This document shows positions 8,757-15,722 of a DNA stretch of 32,982 bases, one piece after another (within the stretch, counting starts at the first letter, position 1; each line of letters opens with the position of its first letter). A program made the position numbers and the translations under genes. Under the pieces are notes generated by a model, which did not search any database, was not told where the DNA came from, and saw only the letters and a program-made list of their open reading frames with translations. This stretch comes from Candidatus Poseidoniaceae archaeon (lineage in GTDB: Archaea; Thermoplasmatota; Poseidoniia; Poseidoniales; Poseidoniaceae): the NCBI GenBank assembly GCA_938084455.1, contig CALKDX010000078.1, forward strand, positions 1 to 32,982. Direction: 5' to 3'.

Positions 8757-9466
8757 AACAAATTTACGATGATGAAGCCAGCACCCTCACCGATGCTTTT
8801 TTGAAAATTTCAAGCCTCTTTTTCGTTGGTATTTTGATCATTGCCTTCACGACCAATGGCATCGCGACAGGCACAGAAGAAGGAGAGCGAGCACCAGTCC
8901 TCGAGGGAGCAGCCTACTCTGGCAACGGCTGGGCCTCATTTGACTTCAGTCAAGAATTCGACACCGCTTGGGACGGTAACGTTTCAAGCGATTGGGTCAT
9001 GATTACATTCATGGACACCGATTGTCCTTACTGTGTGCGATCTGCAGATTTGTTCGGAGAAGCATCGGAGATTTTCCATGGCTCCAACCCTGAATGGAAC
9101 GGAGCACAAGTGAATTTCTTCGCAAGCGCGACCCAACTTGACATCAAGGGTCACGATTCCTCACGAGATGAGATTGCCGCATTCAGGGACAAGTCCACTG
9201 GACAAGAATGCGCAGGTGCTGATTGCGCAAACCGTGGCGGCTCCGCACACAACCTCATCACCTACATTGATGACCTCGACCAAGAAAACATGGATGAGTG
9301 GGACATCAGAGGAACACCAACCTACTTCTTGATCCAACCAGATGGCATCATCGCATGGGTTTCAAACGGTGGAACAAACGTCGGTGATGTCAACCAAGAC
9401 GGAGACGAGAACAATTACATCGACGCCATCATCACCCTTGTTACCCGCGAGAACGGTGGTGCTTGA
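8753..9466 (+). CDS. Membrane-anchored extracytoplasmic thioredoxin-fold protein (CPYC)
   Basis: It has 237 residues with an N-terminal membrane helix (about 20-36), so the rest faces outside. The thioredoxin fold follows: the active-site CPYC (Cys91, Cys94) after strand WVMITFMDTD, and the cis-proline loop GTPTYFLIQPDG (187-198). CPYC is the glutaredoxin-like active-site sequence; DsbA-type proteins use CPHC. A second Cys pair (Cys153, Cys158) lies in an insert between the active site and the cis-Pro loop, and the C-terminus has a DxDxD-like loop (VNQDGDENNY). The likely role is disulfide formation or exchange in exported proteins. It overlaps the epimerase upstream by 4 bases, and the VKOR gene follows directly, a natural partner that would reoxidise it. 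Confidence 0.9.
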   Translation: MKQIYDDEASTLTDAFLKISSLFFVGILIIAFTTNGIATGTEEGERAPVLEGAAYSGNGWASFDFSQEFDTAWDGNVSSDWVMITFMDTDCPYCVRSADLFGEASEIFHGSNPEWNGAQVNFFASATQLDIKGHDSSRDEIAAFRDKSTGQECAGADCANRGGSAHNLITYIDDLDQENMDEWDIRGTPTYFLIQPDGIIAWVSNGGTNVGDVNQDGDENNYIDAIITLVTRENGGA

Positions 9467-9467
9467 A

Positions 9468-10055
9468 GTGTCAACCACTCTTTTGCTTGCAGCATACGCT
9501 CTTCCTGTCGTGCTTGGCTTAGCGTTGATCCTTCCTTGGACGGCACCTCTTTTCCTTGGAATGAGCGAAAAACTCCCGTTCTTGAAAACACGCCGCGACA
9601 GGATTTTTGCAGGATTAAACCTTACTTTGCTTGCGGGCTTGGCTATTTCCGTTCAGACACAATGGATTCATGCCAAGGTGAGTGAAGGGGCTAATTTTTG
9701 TGCCTCAAACACCATCTTTTCGTGTGACGATGTGATTGGTAATGCCAACTACAACACCATGCCGGTTCTCGATGTTTCATGGGGAATGGTTGGCATGTGC
9801 ACCTTCGCATTCTTGCTGTTCCTCACCTATGCCTCATCGAAGGAACCGAACGCAACATGGGTCAAAACATGCATCGACCTGGGCACCCTGATGACCTTCG
9901 CTGGTCTTGGCGTCATCGGCTTGCTCGTTTCTTACGAAATTGAAATGGAAAAAATCTGTCAATTCTGCACCATGGCTCACATCGCAAACATCGTGGCATT
10001 AGGTGGATTCATTCAACTGCGCATGATGCATGGCGAAAAGGCGTGGAATGATTGA
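9468..10055 (+). CDS. Vitamin K epoxide reductase (VKOR) family membrane oxidoreductase
   Basis: This polytopic protein of about 195 residues has the complete VKOR cysteine set. A loop pair, Cys78 and Cys86 (FCASNTIFSC), has the same spacing of 8 as in human VKOR, and a membrane-embedded CQFC (Cys164, Cys167) sits in the last helices. Bacterial and archaeal VKOR homologues pass electrons from DsbA/thioredoxin-like proteins to quinone, replacing DsbB; the adjacent CPYC protein fits as the redox partner. GTG 9468 was chosen because GGTGGT lies 8 bases upstream and it clears the previous stop by one base; GTG 9456 and 9459 are alternatives. A small C-terminal charged tail follows the last helix. 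Confidence 0.9.
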   Translation: MSTTLLLAAYALPVVLGLALILPWTAPLFLGMSEKLPFLKTRRDRIFAGLNLTLLAGLAISVQTQWIHAKVSEGANFCASNTIFSCDDVIGNANYNTMPVLDVSWGMVGMCTFAFLLFLTYASSKEPNATWVKTCIDLGTLMTFAGLGVIGLLVSYEIEMEKICQFCTMAHIANIVALGGFIQLRMMHGEKAWND

Positions 10056-10080
10056 TGGAAGGACTGAGTGAGTGGTAATT

Positions 10081-10626
10081 ATGGCAAGCGAACGTTTCAT
10101 TTGGGGCACCATCACCACAGGAGCAGTCATCGTATTGCTTGTCCTCCTCGGACAACAAGATGCACTGGAATCATCCAACGGACTGTGGTCCACAGCTGAC
10201 GACCCGCACCCATTGGCACTCGAATGTTTAGATCACGGTAACCTGTTTCGACATGACCACGTCACGCTGAAAATTTTCATCGAGGATGAGCGATACACCA
10301 TTCCAGAGAACCTGGGCATTAACACAGGTGTGTGCAATCAATCTGGAGAGAACATGCACACGGTCCACACGCATTCACCCGGCGAGCGACTTCATATCGA
10401 AATGGCAGAAGGAGATGACGTACCTCTTGGTGTATTCTTTGACATCTGGGGCGTCCACTTTGATGACACAGGGATTTTCGATTACCGTGTGAATTCCACT
10501 CACGGCATCACCATGCACGTGTTTCAAGATGGACAACAGGCATCGGAGTCAAACCAGGTCGCTTCCTTTGATGACTATGTTCTCCTAAACGGAGAAATCA
10601 TCGAGATCTACTTCCAAGAAATTTGA
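10081..10626 (+). CDS. Membrane-anchored His-rich extracytoplasmic protein of the redox cassette
   Basis: It has 181 residues with one N-terminal hydrophobic helix (about 8-24) and an outside domain. Histidines cluster in two places: HGNLFRHDHVTLKIF (52-66) and MHTVHTHSPGERLHIEM (92-108). The rest is beta-strand-like, with PLGVFFDIWGVHF, GIFDYRV and a C-terminal YVLLNGEIIEIYF strand. From memory, similar domains with a paired HxH and MHxxHTH pattern occur in other marine archaea near VKOR or thioredoxin genes; I could not confirm this by search. Metal (copper or iron) binding is plausible but inferred. ATG 10081 was chosen with GGT upstream; GTG 10072 is an alternative. Its TGA abuts the convergent gene's stop in a TGATCA palindrome. 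Confidence 0.8.
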   Translation: MASERFIWGTITTGAVIVLLVLLGQQDALESSNGLWSTADDPHPLALECLDHGNLFRHDHVTLKIFIEDERYTIPENLGINTGVCNQSGENMHTVHTHSPGERLHIEMAEGDDVPLGVFFDIWGVHFDDTGIFDYRVNSTHGITMHVFQDGQQASESNQVASFDDYVLLNGEIIEIYFQEI

Positions 10627-10896
10627 TCAAGGGGTAAAGCAGCCTTCGAAGTACAACGCATCGACATCGGTGTTGACTTCTTCCATTCGAAGCACAGTCA
10701 CGTCGATTCGTTCGCTTCCGCTGTAGGTGCGCTTGAGTTCTGCTAGCAGGTGCTGTTGCACCCCCGCATGATCTTCGCCCCATAGCATGCTCAAATGATG
10801 ATGTTGTTCACCGTTGATTGTCACGGTGTATTCAACAGCCCATTCTTTGAGAGGTTCATTATCCTCCCATGTCACGTCTTCCCATGTTTTTGCCAT
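10627..10896 (-). CDS. Small acidic cytoplasmic protein, function unknown
   Basis: It encodes 89 residues beginning MAKTWEDVTWEDNEPLKEW, with a strand EYTVTINGEQHHHLSML, a helix (GVQQHLLAELKRTYSG) and a strand RIDVTVLRMEE. This is a small alpha/beta unit with no signal or membrane helix. ATG 10896 was selected; the upstream in-frame TTG 10947 would add a weak extension. Its stop meets the stop of the His-rich gene base to base. No family recognised. It follows the 11012-11956 thioredoxin-fold gene on the same strand by about 115 bases, so the two may share a transcript. Confidence 0.6.
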   Translation of the reverse strand: MAKTWEDVTWEDNEPLKEWAVEYTVTINGEQHHHLSMLWGEDHAGVQQHLLAELKRTYSGSERIDVTVLRMEEVNTDVDALYFEGCFTP

Positions 10897-11011
10897 GGTG
10901 ATATCTTGTTCTTGGAAGGTTATCAATGCATCGGATTGATGCTTCAACTTTTTACCGGTTTGCGGAAGTAAATGTCGTAATCAATGCGTTTTAAGGAGGC
11001 ATTTCCGGTTT

Positions 11012-11956
11012 TTAATCACGCTTTTGCACAATAAGTAAGCCAGTGAATGCCGTGACACCCAGCACCACCCATACAGGATTCCATGCCTCGTCAGAACTTC
11101 GTTCTCGATAGGCAAATTCCAGTGCTCCATAGGTTCCAAGGTCATCTCGTGCTTCGATTGATTGGTAATCGTTTTCGTGAAGAAGCACAACACTGAATGA
11201 ATCCAATGGTCCAAATTCAATGCTAAAATCTGTGGTGCAAGATGTCGGCGCTTCGGAATGAATCAAACCTATGCTCGTCGAAACGAAACCATCGCCAAGC
11301 CTGCATTCAGCCGTAGCGATGACCACTCGGTCCCGCGCAGGCTCGCCGGGGTTATCGAACCCTTTCGGCACCGTTTTCCCGTGTTCGAGCACTAAGAAGG
11401 TCAACTGCGATCCGTTCATGGCATGACCGTCGAAGGTTGTGATTGTAGCGTGAATTGATTCATTAATCCGTTGAACATTGAACTGGAGCTGCGTGAAGGA
11501 TTGCCGAGCGACTTCAAGGTCCAATATGTCTCGTTGAACATCGACCCATGCATCTGTTCCTGTCCTGTACGCTCCACCTTCAACCATGAATGTCGGCGTA
11601 CCAGGCAGGTTCGCATCGACCGCCCTCAACCGCTCAATGCGATGTTGGGCAGCCTCTGGGCCAAACGCATCAACACCGTCATCGGGATGGTAGGCCATCA
11701 GCGCGATGCGTGAGGCATGTGCGTCGGCCACGTTCATCAGGTAAGGATCGATTTCTGCGCATGAAACGCACCACGTTGTGGTTAATTCTTCAACGATTAA
11801 ACTTCGACCTCCAAGGTTCGTTTCAATGCCCTCTTCAAGTGAGGTATTCAAATCCACAACCACAGCCTGTGCGAAGATTGGCGCCTGAAGCAAGCCAACG
11901 GCAAGAAGGAGGACCAACCATCCTCTCTTGTGCGGTCGAGATTGACCCTTCGCCAT
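11012..11956 (-). CDS. Secreted, C-terminally anchored thioredoxin-fold protein (CVSC)
   Basis: It has 314 residues. A signal peptide (basic SRPHKRG, then a Leu-rich helix to about residue 30) is followed by a thioredoxin fold: TTTWCVSCAEIDPYL with Cys63 and Cys66, and the cis-Pro loop GTPTFMVEG. A beta-rich domain follows with two more cysteines (AECRLGDG and TSCTTDFS) that could form a structural disulfide. A single C-terminal helix (VWVVLGVTAFTGLLIV) and the tail QKRD anchor it. It is likely a thiol-disulfide oxidoreductase of the cell exterior, complementing the 8753-9466 protein. ATG 11956 was chosen because it gives a clean signal peptide; the longer ATG 12100 would overlap the divergent methyltransferase gene. 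Confidence 0.85.
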   Translation of the reverse strand: MAKGQSRPHKRGWLVLLLAVGLLQAPIFAQAVVVDLNTSLEEGIETNLGGRSLIVEELTTTWCVSCAEIDPYLMNVADAHASRIALMAYHPDDGVDAFGPEAAQHRIERLRAVDANLPGTPTFMVEGGAYRTGTDAWVDVQRDILDLEVARQSFTQLQFNVQRINESIHATITTFDGHAMNGSQLTFLVLEHGKTVPKGFDNPGEPARDRVVIATAECRLGDGFVSTSIGLIHSEAPTSCTTDFSIEFGPLDSFSVVLLHENDYQSIEARDDLGTYGALEFAYRERSSDEAWNPVWVVLGVTAFTGLLIVQKRD

Positions 11957-12060
11957 GCTTCGGCGACGAGGGCGACCTCCTTCATCCCTTTGTTCTGGGG
12001 GGTTTTGAGGCGAGGTTTCTTCAACAGGTCGAATTCCACTCGTGATGAGGAGGGAGTCAA

Positions 12061-12798
12061 GTGGCCGACCATTGGATTGAGAATCACAAGCGTGATTCAT
12101 GGCGTCGACAAGCCAAGGCCAGCGGGTATCGCGCTCGCTCTGCTTTCAAACTGAAGCAAATCCAAGAGCGATTCAACCTCATCCGTGAGGGTGATGTCAT
12201 CCTCGATGTTGGCTGCCACCCCGGTGGATGGGCGCAGGTTGGAATGGAACTCGTCGGCGAATCTGGATTCGTGCTCGGTGTCGACCTCGAACCTTGCCAG
12301 CCGGTTGAAGGAGCCCTCCTCCTTACAGGGGACATCACCGATCCACACACCCAAGAACGCATGCTCGCAGAACTCAAGGGGCGGCCATTGAATTCCATCG
12401 TTTCAGACATTTCGCCAAACATCACAGGGAAGTGGGATATGGATCAGGCCGTGGCGATGACCCTCGTTGCTCAAGTGTTTGATTTCTCATTGCCTTTGTT
12501 GTGTAAGGGCGGTTCGTTTGTCACCAAATTATTCCAAGGGGTTGGGGTGGAGGAATTAATCGTTGCAATAAAACCATATTTTTCGGATGTGCGTCGCTTT
12601 GCACCTCACGCAACCCGAAACTCTTCTTCTGAAGTCTACCTCATTTGTCGTAATTTCATGCCTTGGAAAGCCAAGAATTTCTCCATTCTTGACAGTTATG
12701 AGGCTGCATTGAATCTTAAGTTGGGCGGCGATGATGTGGATGAAGGACCTGAAATCATCAAATCCTCTTTCTCAGTTCGTCGGAAAAAAGCGGAATAG
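12061..12798 (+). CDS. rlmE: 23S rRNA 2'-O-methyltransferase, RlmE/FtsJ family
   Basis: This 245-residue SAM-dependent methyltransferase begins with the RlmE signature SWRRQAKASGYRARSAFKL. It contains the SAM motif LDVGCHPGGWAQ (48-59) and the acidic GVDLEP (73-78). The catalytic tetrad is complete: Lys30, Asp116 in SDISPN, Lys156 in FVTKLFQG and Glu191 in NSSSEVYLI. The family methylates the ribose of a uridine in the 23S rRNA peptidyl-transferase centre (U2552 in E. coli). The start is GTG 12061, with GGAGG about 10 bases upstream. It heads a plus-strand run of RNA- and translation-related genes. The C-terminal tail of about 45 residues is charged and lysine-rich. Confidence 0.95.
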   Translation: MADHWIENHKRDSWRRQAKASGYRARSAFKLKQIQERFNLIREGDVILDVGCHPGGWAQVGMELVGESGFVLGVDLEPCQPVEGALLLTGDITDPHTQERMLAELKGRPLNSIVSDISPNITGKWDMDQAVAMTLVAQVFDFSLPLLCKGGSFVTKLFQGVGVEELIVAIKPYFSDVRRFAPHATRNSSSEVYLICRNFMPWKAKNFSILDSYEAALNLKLGGDDVDEGPEIIKSSFSVRRKKAE

Positions 12799-12830
12799 TT
12801 TGATGCCGGTTAAGGTGGAACTCACCTGGT

Positions 12831-13178
12831 ATGGAACGAAACCCACAACGGCATCAACCAGCTAAAAATCAACCACGGCCCGCACGACAATTGTGCAGCA
12901 ACCTGCGTCATGACGCTCCTGTACATCGAGTGGAATTGGTGGTCTTACGCATCTATCCGGTACGCAGAATTGCTTCTGAACGCTACACTGGGCCAGTGGC
13001 TGCTGCGTGTGGCCGGGATGAATCAGGTATCATCGGGTTGGTGTTATGGGGTGAACAAACGGACATGGTCCAAGTCGGCGACATCATTCGCATCACCAAC
13101 GGTTGGTGCCGCCGCCGGAACGGCGAACTGGTCGTCAGCACAGGCAACGACGGGGCTCTGTCGATTCTTGATCGTTAA
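12831..13178 (+). CDS. OB-fold nucleic-acid-binding protein, RPA/SSB-like
   Basis: It has 115 residues. The basic N-terminus (NPQRHQPAKNQPRPARQ) is probably disordered. The body reads as one OB fold: VELVVLRIYPVRRIA, then ESGIIGLVLWGEQTDMVQVGDIIRITNGWCRRRNGELVVSTG. The order of a DESG turn, LWGEQ strand, VGDIIRI strand and NGELVVSTG strand is characteristic of archaeal RPA-like and SOSS-B-like single-domain OB proteins. It could bind single-stranded DNA or RNA; placement between RlmE and EF-1beta makes an RNA or translation role equally possible. ATG 12831 lies 32 bases after the rlmE stop, with GGTGGA upstream. Confidence 0.8.
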   Translation: MERNPQRHQPAKNQPRPARQLCSNLRHDAPVHRVELVVLRIYPVRRIASERYTGPVAAACGRDESGIIGLVLWGEQTDMVQVGDIIRITNGWCRRRNGELVVSTGNDGALSILDR

Positions 13179-13302
13179 TTGAGGGACAGTGGCCCGGTTT
13201 TGGGCAGCAGCGATTGACGAGTTTGATGCCATCCTCGAGGTTGTACAGCACGCAACCATAAAGAAGGGGAGGGCATGGGCGAAGTGTTCCTGAGGTCCCA
13301 TT

Positions 13303-13470
13303 ATGAGTGAGAGAGCAACCAACTGCACCGCATCCGGCGTTCCTTTGCAAGAAACCGGTTCAACAACATTCCCTTGCCCTGGGTGCTCAGCGCCTATTGG
13401 CCGCAGCCCACGCTGCCGAAACCAAGGCGTTCTGTACGTCTGTCCAGCTTGTGGATACCAGGGGCCCTGA
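13303..13470 (+). CDS. Small zinc-ribbon RNA-binding protein next to EF-1beta
   Basis: It has only 55 residues, beginning MSERATNCTASGVPLQE, with two zinc-knuckle pairs: CPGC (residues 25-28) and CPAC (47-50), plus Cys8 and Cys38. This is the archaeal zinc-ribbon family (HVO_2753-like, annotated as a Zn-ribbon RNA-binding protein involved in translation) that commonly precedes the EF-1beta gene. GAGGT lies about 7 bases upstream of the ATG. The next gene starts 9 bases after its TGA, with its ribosome-binding site GAGGTGAT overlapping this gene's end, so the pair is an operon. The family assignment rests on cysteine spacing and neighbourhood. Confidence 0.9.
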   Translation: MSERATNCTASGVPLQETGSTTFPCPGCSAPIGRSPRCRNQGVLYVCPACGYQGP

Positions 13471-13479
13471 GGTGATATC

Positions 13480-13752
13480 ATGGGTATGGTAGTCATGACA
13501 TACAAAATCAATCCTGACTCTGATGTCGAGGATGTCGATGCTGACGCAATCGCAACAACCATCACCTCAATGGCTGATGAAATCTATAACATTCAATCCG
13601 TTGAAGTCAAACCCCTTGCGTTTGGCCTCAAGTTTGTTCAAGTCCACGTGGTCATGAACGACGGTGAAGGTTTGGCTGATGCCTTGGAAGGACGCATGTC
13701 CGAAATCCATGGTGTTGGAGAGATCGAAGTGCTTTCGATGGGCCTCATTTGA
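13480..13752 (+). CDS. ef1b: Archaeal translation elongation factor 1-beta (aEF-1B)
   Basis: This 90-residue protein matches full-length archaeal EF-1beta. It starts MGMVVMTYKINPDSDVEDVD, has the central IYNIQSVEVKPLAFGLKFVQVHVVMND strand-helix stretch and ends IHGVGEIEVLSMGLI. The family is the guanine-nucleotide exchange factor that regenerates EF-1alpha-GTP during translation elongation, in the cytoplasm. A strong GAGGTGAT precedes the ATG. It follows the zinc-ribbon gene by 9 bases, a pairing conserved in archaea. About 107 bases separate it from the convergent truD gene; I see nothing definite in that gap. Confidence 0.95.
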   Translation: MGMVVMTYKINPDSDVEDVDADAIATTITSMADEIYNIQSVEVKPLAFGLKFVQVHVVMNDGEGLADALEGRMSEIHGVGEIEVLSMGLI

Positions 13753-13859
13753 GCCCAACGATGCTGTTGCTGAGCGCTCAATCCGCTCATGTATTTTCTT
13801 CAATGAAGGATAAGCGTAAGCCTCGCTATCAATGTGGGGCGCGAAGTCCAAGGGCCAAG

Positions 13860-15263
13860 TCAAAGTTGACTTAGTGGCCCCTGCATAAATTCACGGAGCA
13901 AGGTGGTGGCATAACTTCCACTCGAGAGCACAAATCGGAAACGGATGCAGGCGCCTTCAGGATGCCATCGACTGTCTGAGCCTGGGCCCGATTTCCATCG
14001 CTCGCCCATTGTTTCATCGTTTGCAATAGGTACGGTATCGATTGCAAGTTCATTGAATTCTGTAACGAGGGCTCTGCGGGTGCCTCGCGTCGATAGTCTT
14101 GGGATGGCACTGACGTTCCAATCTGCTTCATGGAGGTTCATTTGTTCGATGACCTTAGCCTCAATCGTTCCAGATGCACCCTCGCACGTGTTGATTTCGC
14201 TTCCCGGCAGTGGTCCGGTGGTTACGAGGCGTCCGAGTTGACAATTGCGAGCAATACGAGGGAGTGTTCGTTCTTCAACGACCACACAACTTGATGCCTC
14301 AAGTTGTCCCTTTTCATCGATTCGACCGACTAAATCTCCTGCGACGGGTCTGCTGATTGGCAAACCCTCCTCAATGCGAGCGTGCAATGATTTGTTGAAC
14401 ACCACGGATTGAAGGGCGTGCACCGTCATCAATTGCAAGTTTCCGGGCAGTTTCTTGAATGCACCTACAAAATCATCGGGGCGAGCAAGGAGATGCTCGA
14501 CCATTCGCCGCTCAAAACCAAGCCATTGGGGGGCGAGTTCCAACCCTTCTTCAGTCGGACCATGTTCTCGCACGTGAGCTCGAAAGGCGTGAACATCCTC
14601 ATTCTCCGACATGCCTTCCATCGCGATGTAGGTCATGACGGCCTTTTCCCAATCCTCTGCGATGACATGCTTGCCAACTTCTGCAGTGACCGGCCGGCCG
14701 GATCCGAACCGCTGTGGACCAATCCAATTTGGGAAGGTATTGTCCCCAAGGGTTGAGGCCATATCGGATTGAATGCGTTCAACTTCGCTCAGGGCATCTT
14801 CTGTGCTCATCGGTGTTCCATCGTTGTGGGCGCAACCTCGAACGACGATGGTGAACCGATTTCCACGGTGGTTACCAAACCCAATCTTCTGATGGGTCCG
14901 GCCAAGCACTTCAATTTCAACATCGGGCATGTCGACTTCTGCCACTTTCTTTTGCGGAGCATCGATGACAAACAATTGCTGGGTGACAGCCCGTTTGTCC
15001 TTCGTACCTGCAAAGAAGATTCGATTCCGTGGAATCTTGAGGGCTTTGGCCAGGTTGTTGCAAAACCTGTTTGTTTCCCAGTTGGTGAGTGTGATTTTGG
15101 CGACTGTAAACCGACCCTTGTTGTCCATGTGGATTGGGGTCGAGATTTCTTCGACTCGAAAATCGGTGACCCTCGCTTTGAGAACACCGCCGATGCCGTC
15201 GGTTTTTGTCGCGTAGCCATCCAATCCAATGGCTTCTGCCAATGAATCAGTCCACGCAGTCAT
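13860..15263 (-). CDS. truD: tRNA pseudouridine synthase D (TruD)
   Basis: It has 467 residues, typical of archaeal TruD. The conserved segments run in order: the N-terminal DFRVEEI, NRIFFAGTKDKRAVTQQ with catalytic Asp89, RTHQKIGFGNHRGNRFTIVVRG, NWIGPQRFGSGRP, and the C-terminal RFRFVLSSGSYATTLLREF. Archaeal and eukaryotic homologues (Pus7 family) convert U13 of tRNAs to pseudouridine. ATG 15263 is preceded on the minus strand by GGGGTG; an upstream in-frame start would run into the rpo11 gene. It follows rpo11 by 13 bases, so the two are likely co-transcribed. Long open frames on the plus strand opposite it are shadows. Confidence 0.95.
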   Translation of the reverse strand: MTAWTDSLAEAIGLDGYATKTDGIGGVLKARVTDFRVEEISTPIHMDNKGRFTVAKITLTNWETNRFCNNLAKALKIPRNRIFFAGTKDKRAVTQQLFVIDAPQKKVAEVDMPDVEIEVLGRTHQKIGFGNHRGNRFTIVVRGCAHNDGTPMSTEDALSEVERIQSDMASTLGDNTFPNWIGPQRFGSGRPVTAEVGKHVIAEDWEKAVMTYIAMEGMSENEDVHAFRAHVREHGPTEEGLELAPQWLGFERRMVEHLLARPDDFVGAFKKLPGNLQLMTVHALQSVVFNKSLHARIEEGLPISRPVAGDLVGRIDEKGQLEASSCVVVEERTLPRIARNCQLGRLVTTGPLPGSEINTCEGASGTIEAKVIEQMNLHEADWNVSAIPRLSTRGTRRALVTEFNELAIDTVPIANDETMGERWKSGPGSDSRWHPEGACIRFRFVLSSGSYATTLLREFMQGPLSQL

Positions 15264-15276
15264 GAAAGCACCCCGT

Positions 15277-15543
15277 TCACAGGGTGATGCTGGAAAACTC
15301 AACAGCAAGTCCAGCCACGAGGTCTCTTAGGACCTTGTCGGATGCGTTCTTGCCTTTGGTGCGAACGTAAAACTCTGGATCATCCAGTTCAGGATGCCCT
15401 GGGAAGTAGTTGGCGTATTCCACGTTTTTGTGGTTGTTCAATCGCTCACGGAGCATTTGGAGAGCCGTGTGGCTTTCGCCGATAATGCGGAGGCGCAGTT
15501 CGTTCTTTTCTCGAAGGAGCAGTTTCACAGGCATGATGACCAT
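15277..15543 (-). CDS. rpo11: DNA-directed RNA polymerase subunit Rpo11 (RpoL)
   Basis: It has 88 residues with the family layout: a first strand, LREKNELRLRIIGESHTALQMLRERLN (the glutamate-rich strand and helix seen in RpoL, homologous to eukaryotic RPB11 and the bacterial alpha N-terminal domain), then NVEYANYFPGHPELDDPEFYVRTKG and a C-terminal helix. It pairs with Rpo3 to form the polymerase assembly platform. ATG 15543 is used; GTG 15552 and ATG 15534 are alternatives because the N-terminus (MVIMPVKLLL) is not strictly conserved. It heads a two-gene operon with truD, and divergent promoters for it and the RND gene must lie in the 180 bases upstream. Confidence 0.93.
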   Translation of the reverse strand: MVIMPVKLLLREKNELRLRIIGESHTALQMLRERLNNHKNVEYANYFPGHPELDDPEFYVRTKGKNASDKVLRDLVAGLAVEFSSITL

Positions 15544-15640
15544 TCCGCCCACTGGCCTACTTGTTTTGAACCTTCTCCCAAAAAATCCATGCTATTCTCT
15601 GCTCCTTGACCTCGTTTTCGAGCCATTCCGGCCCTCGCAA

Positions 15641-15661
15641 CCTTTCAATTTTGATGAAAGG
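15641..15661. promoter_or_regulatory. 21-bp inverted repeat upstream of the second RND gene
   Basis: CCTTTCA-ATTTTGA-TGAAAGG forms an inverted repeat with 7-bp arms and a 7-base centre, in the divergent region between rpo11 and the RND gene, about 60 bases before the RND start. The core TTCAATTTTGATGAAAGG nearly matches TTCAATTGATGAAAGG at 7281-7296 upstream of the other transporter operon. It could be an operator; this is inference from two copies. Confidence 0.35.
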
Positions 15662-15722
15662 AGGTTGAGCCAAGGCCAAGGCACCCCCTTCCTTTTTCTA
15701 GTGCTTTGCGTTGGCAATCCGC

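Noticed and set aside
10984-11034. 16-codon plus-strand frame ATGCGTTTTAAG...TAA
   Set aside because: Too short, no ribosome-binding site, and it runs into the 3' end of the minus-strand thioredoxin-fold gene.
11957-12100. Longer N-terminus of the CVSC thioredoxin-fold protein from ATG 12100
   Set aside because: It would overlap the rlmE start and put 48 polar residues before the signal peptide.
13135-13350. Cys-rich minus-strand frame between the OB-fold and zinc-ribbon genes
   Set aside because: It overlaps both plus-strand genes antisense, and the Cys content mirrors their codons; nothing in the 124-base gap supports it.
13567-13863. Minus-strand frame after truD with a coherent-looking first 38 residues
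   Set aside because: Most of it is antisense to EF-1beta, it starts with TTG and has no ribosome-binding site.
14769-15245. 158-residue plus-strand frame opposite truD
   Set aside because: Entirely antisense to a confidently identified gene; a codon-bias shadow.
15526-15592. Short minus-strand frame MDFLGEGSKQVGQWAEWSSCL upstream of rpo11
   Set aside because: It overlaps the rpo11 start and has only 21 codons with no supporting features.
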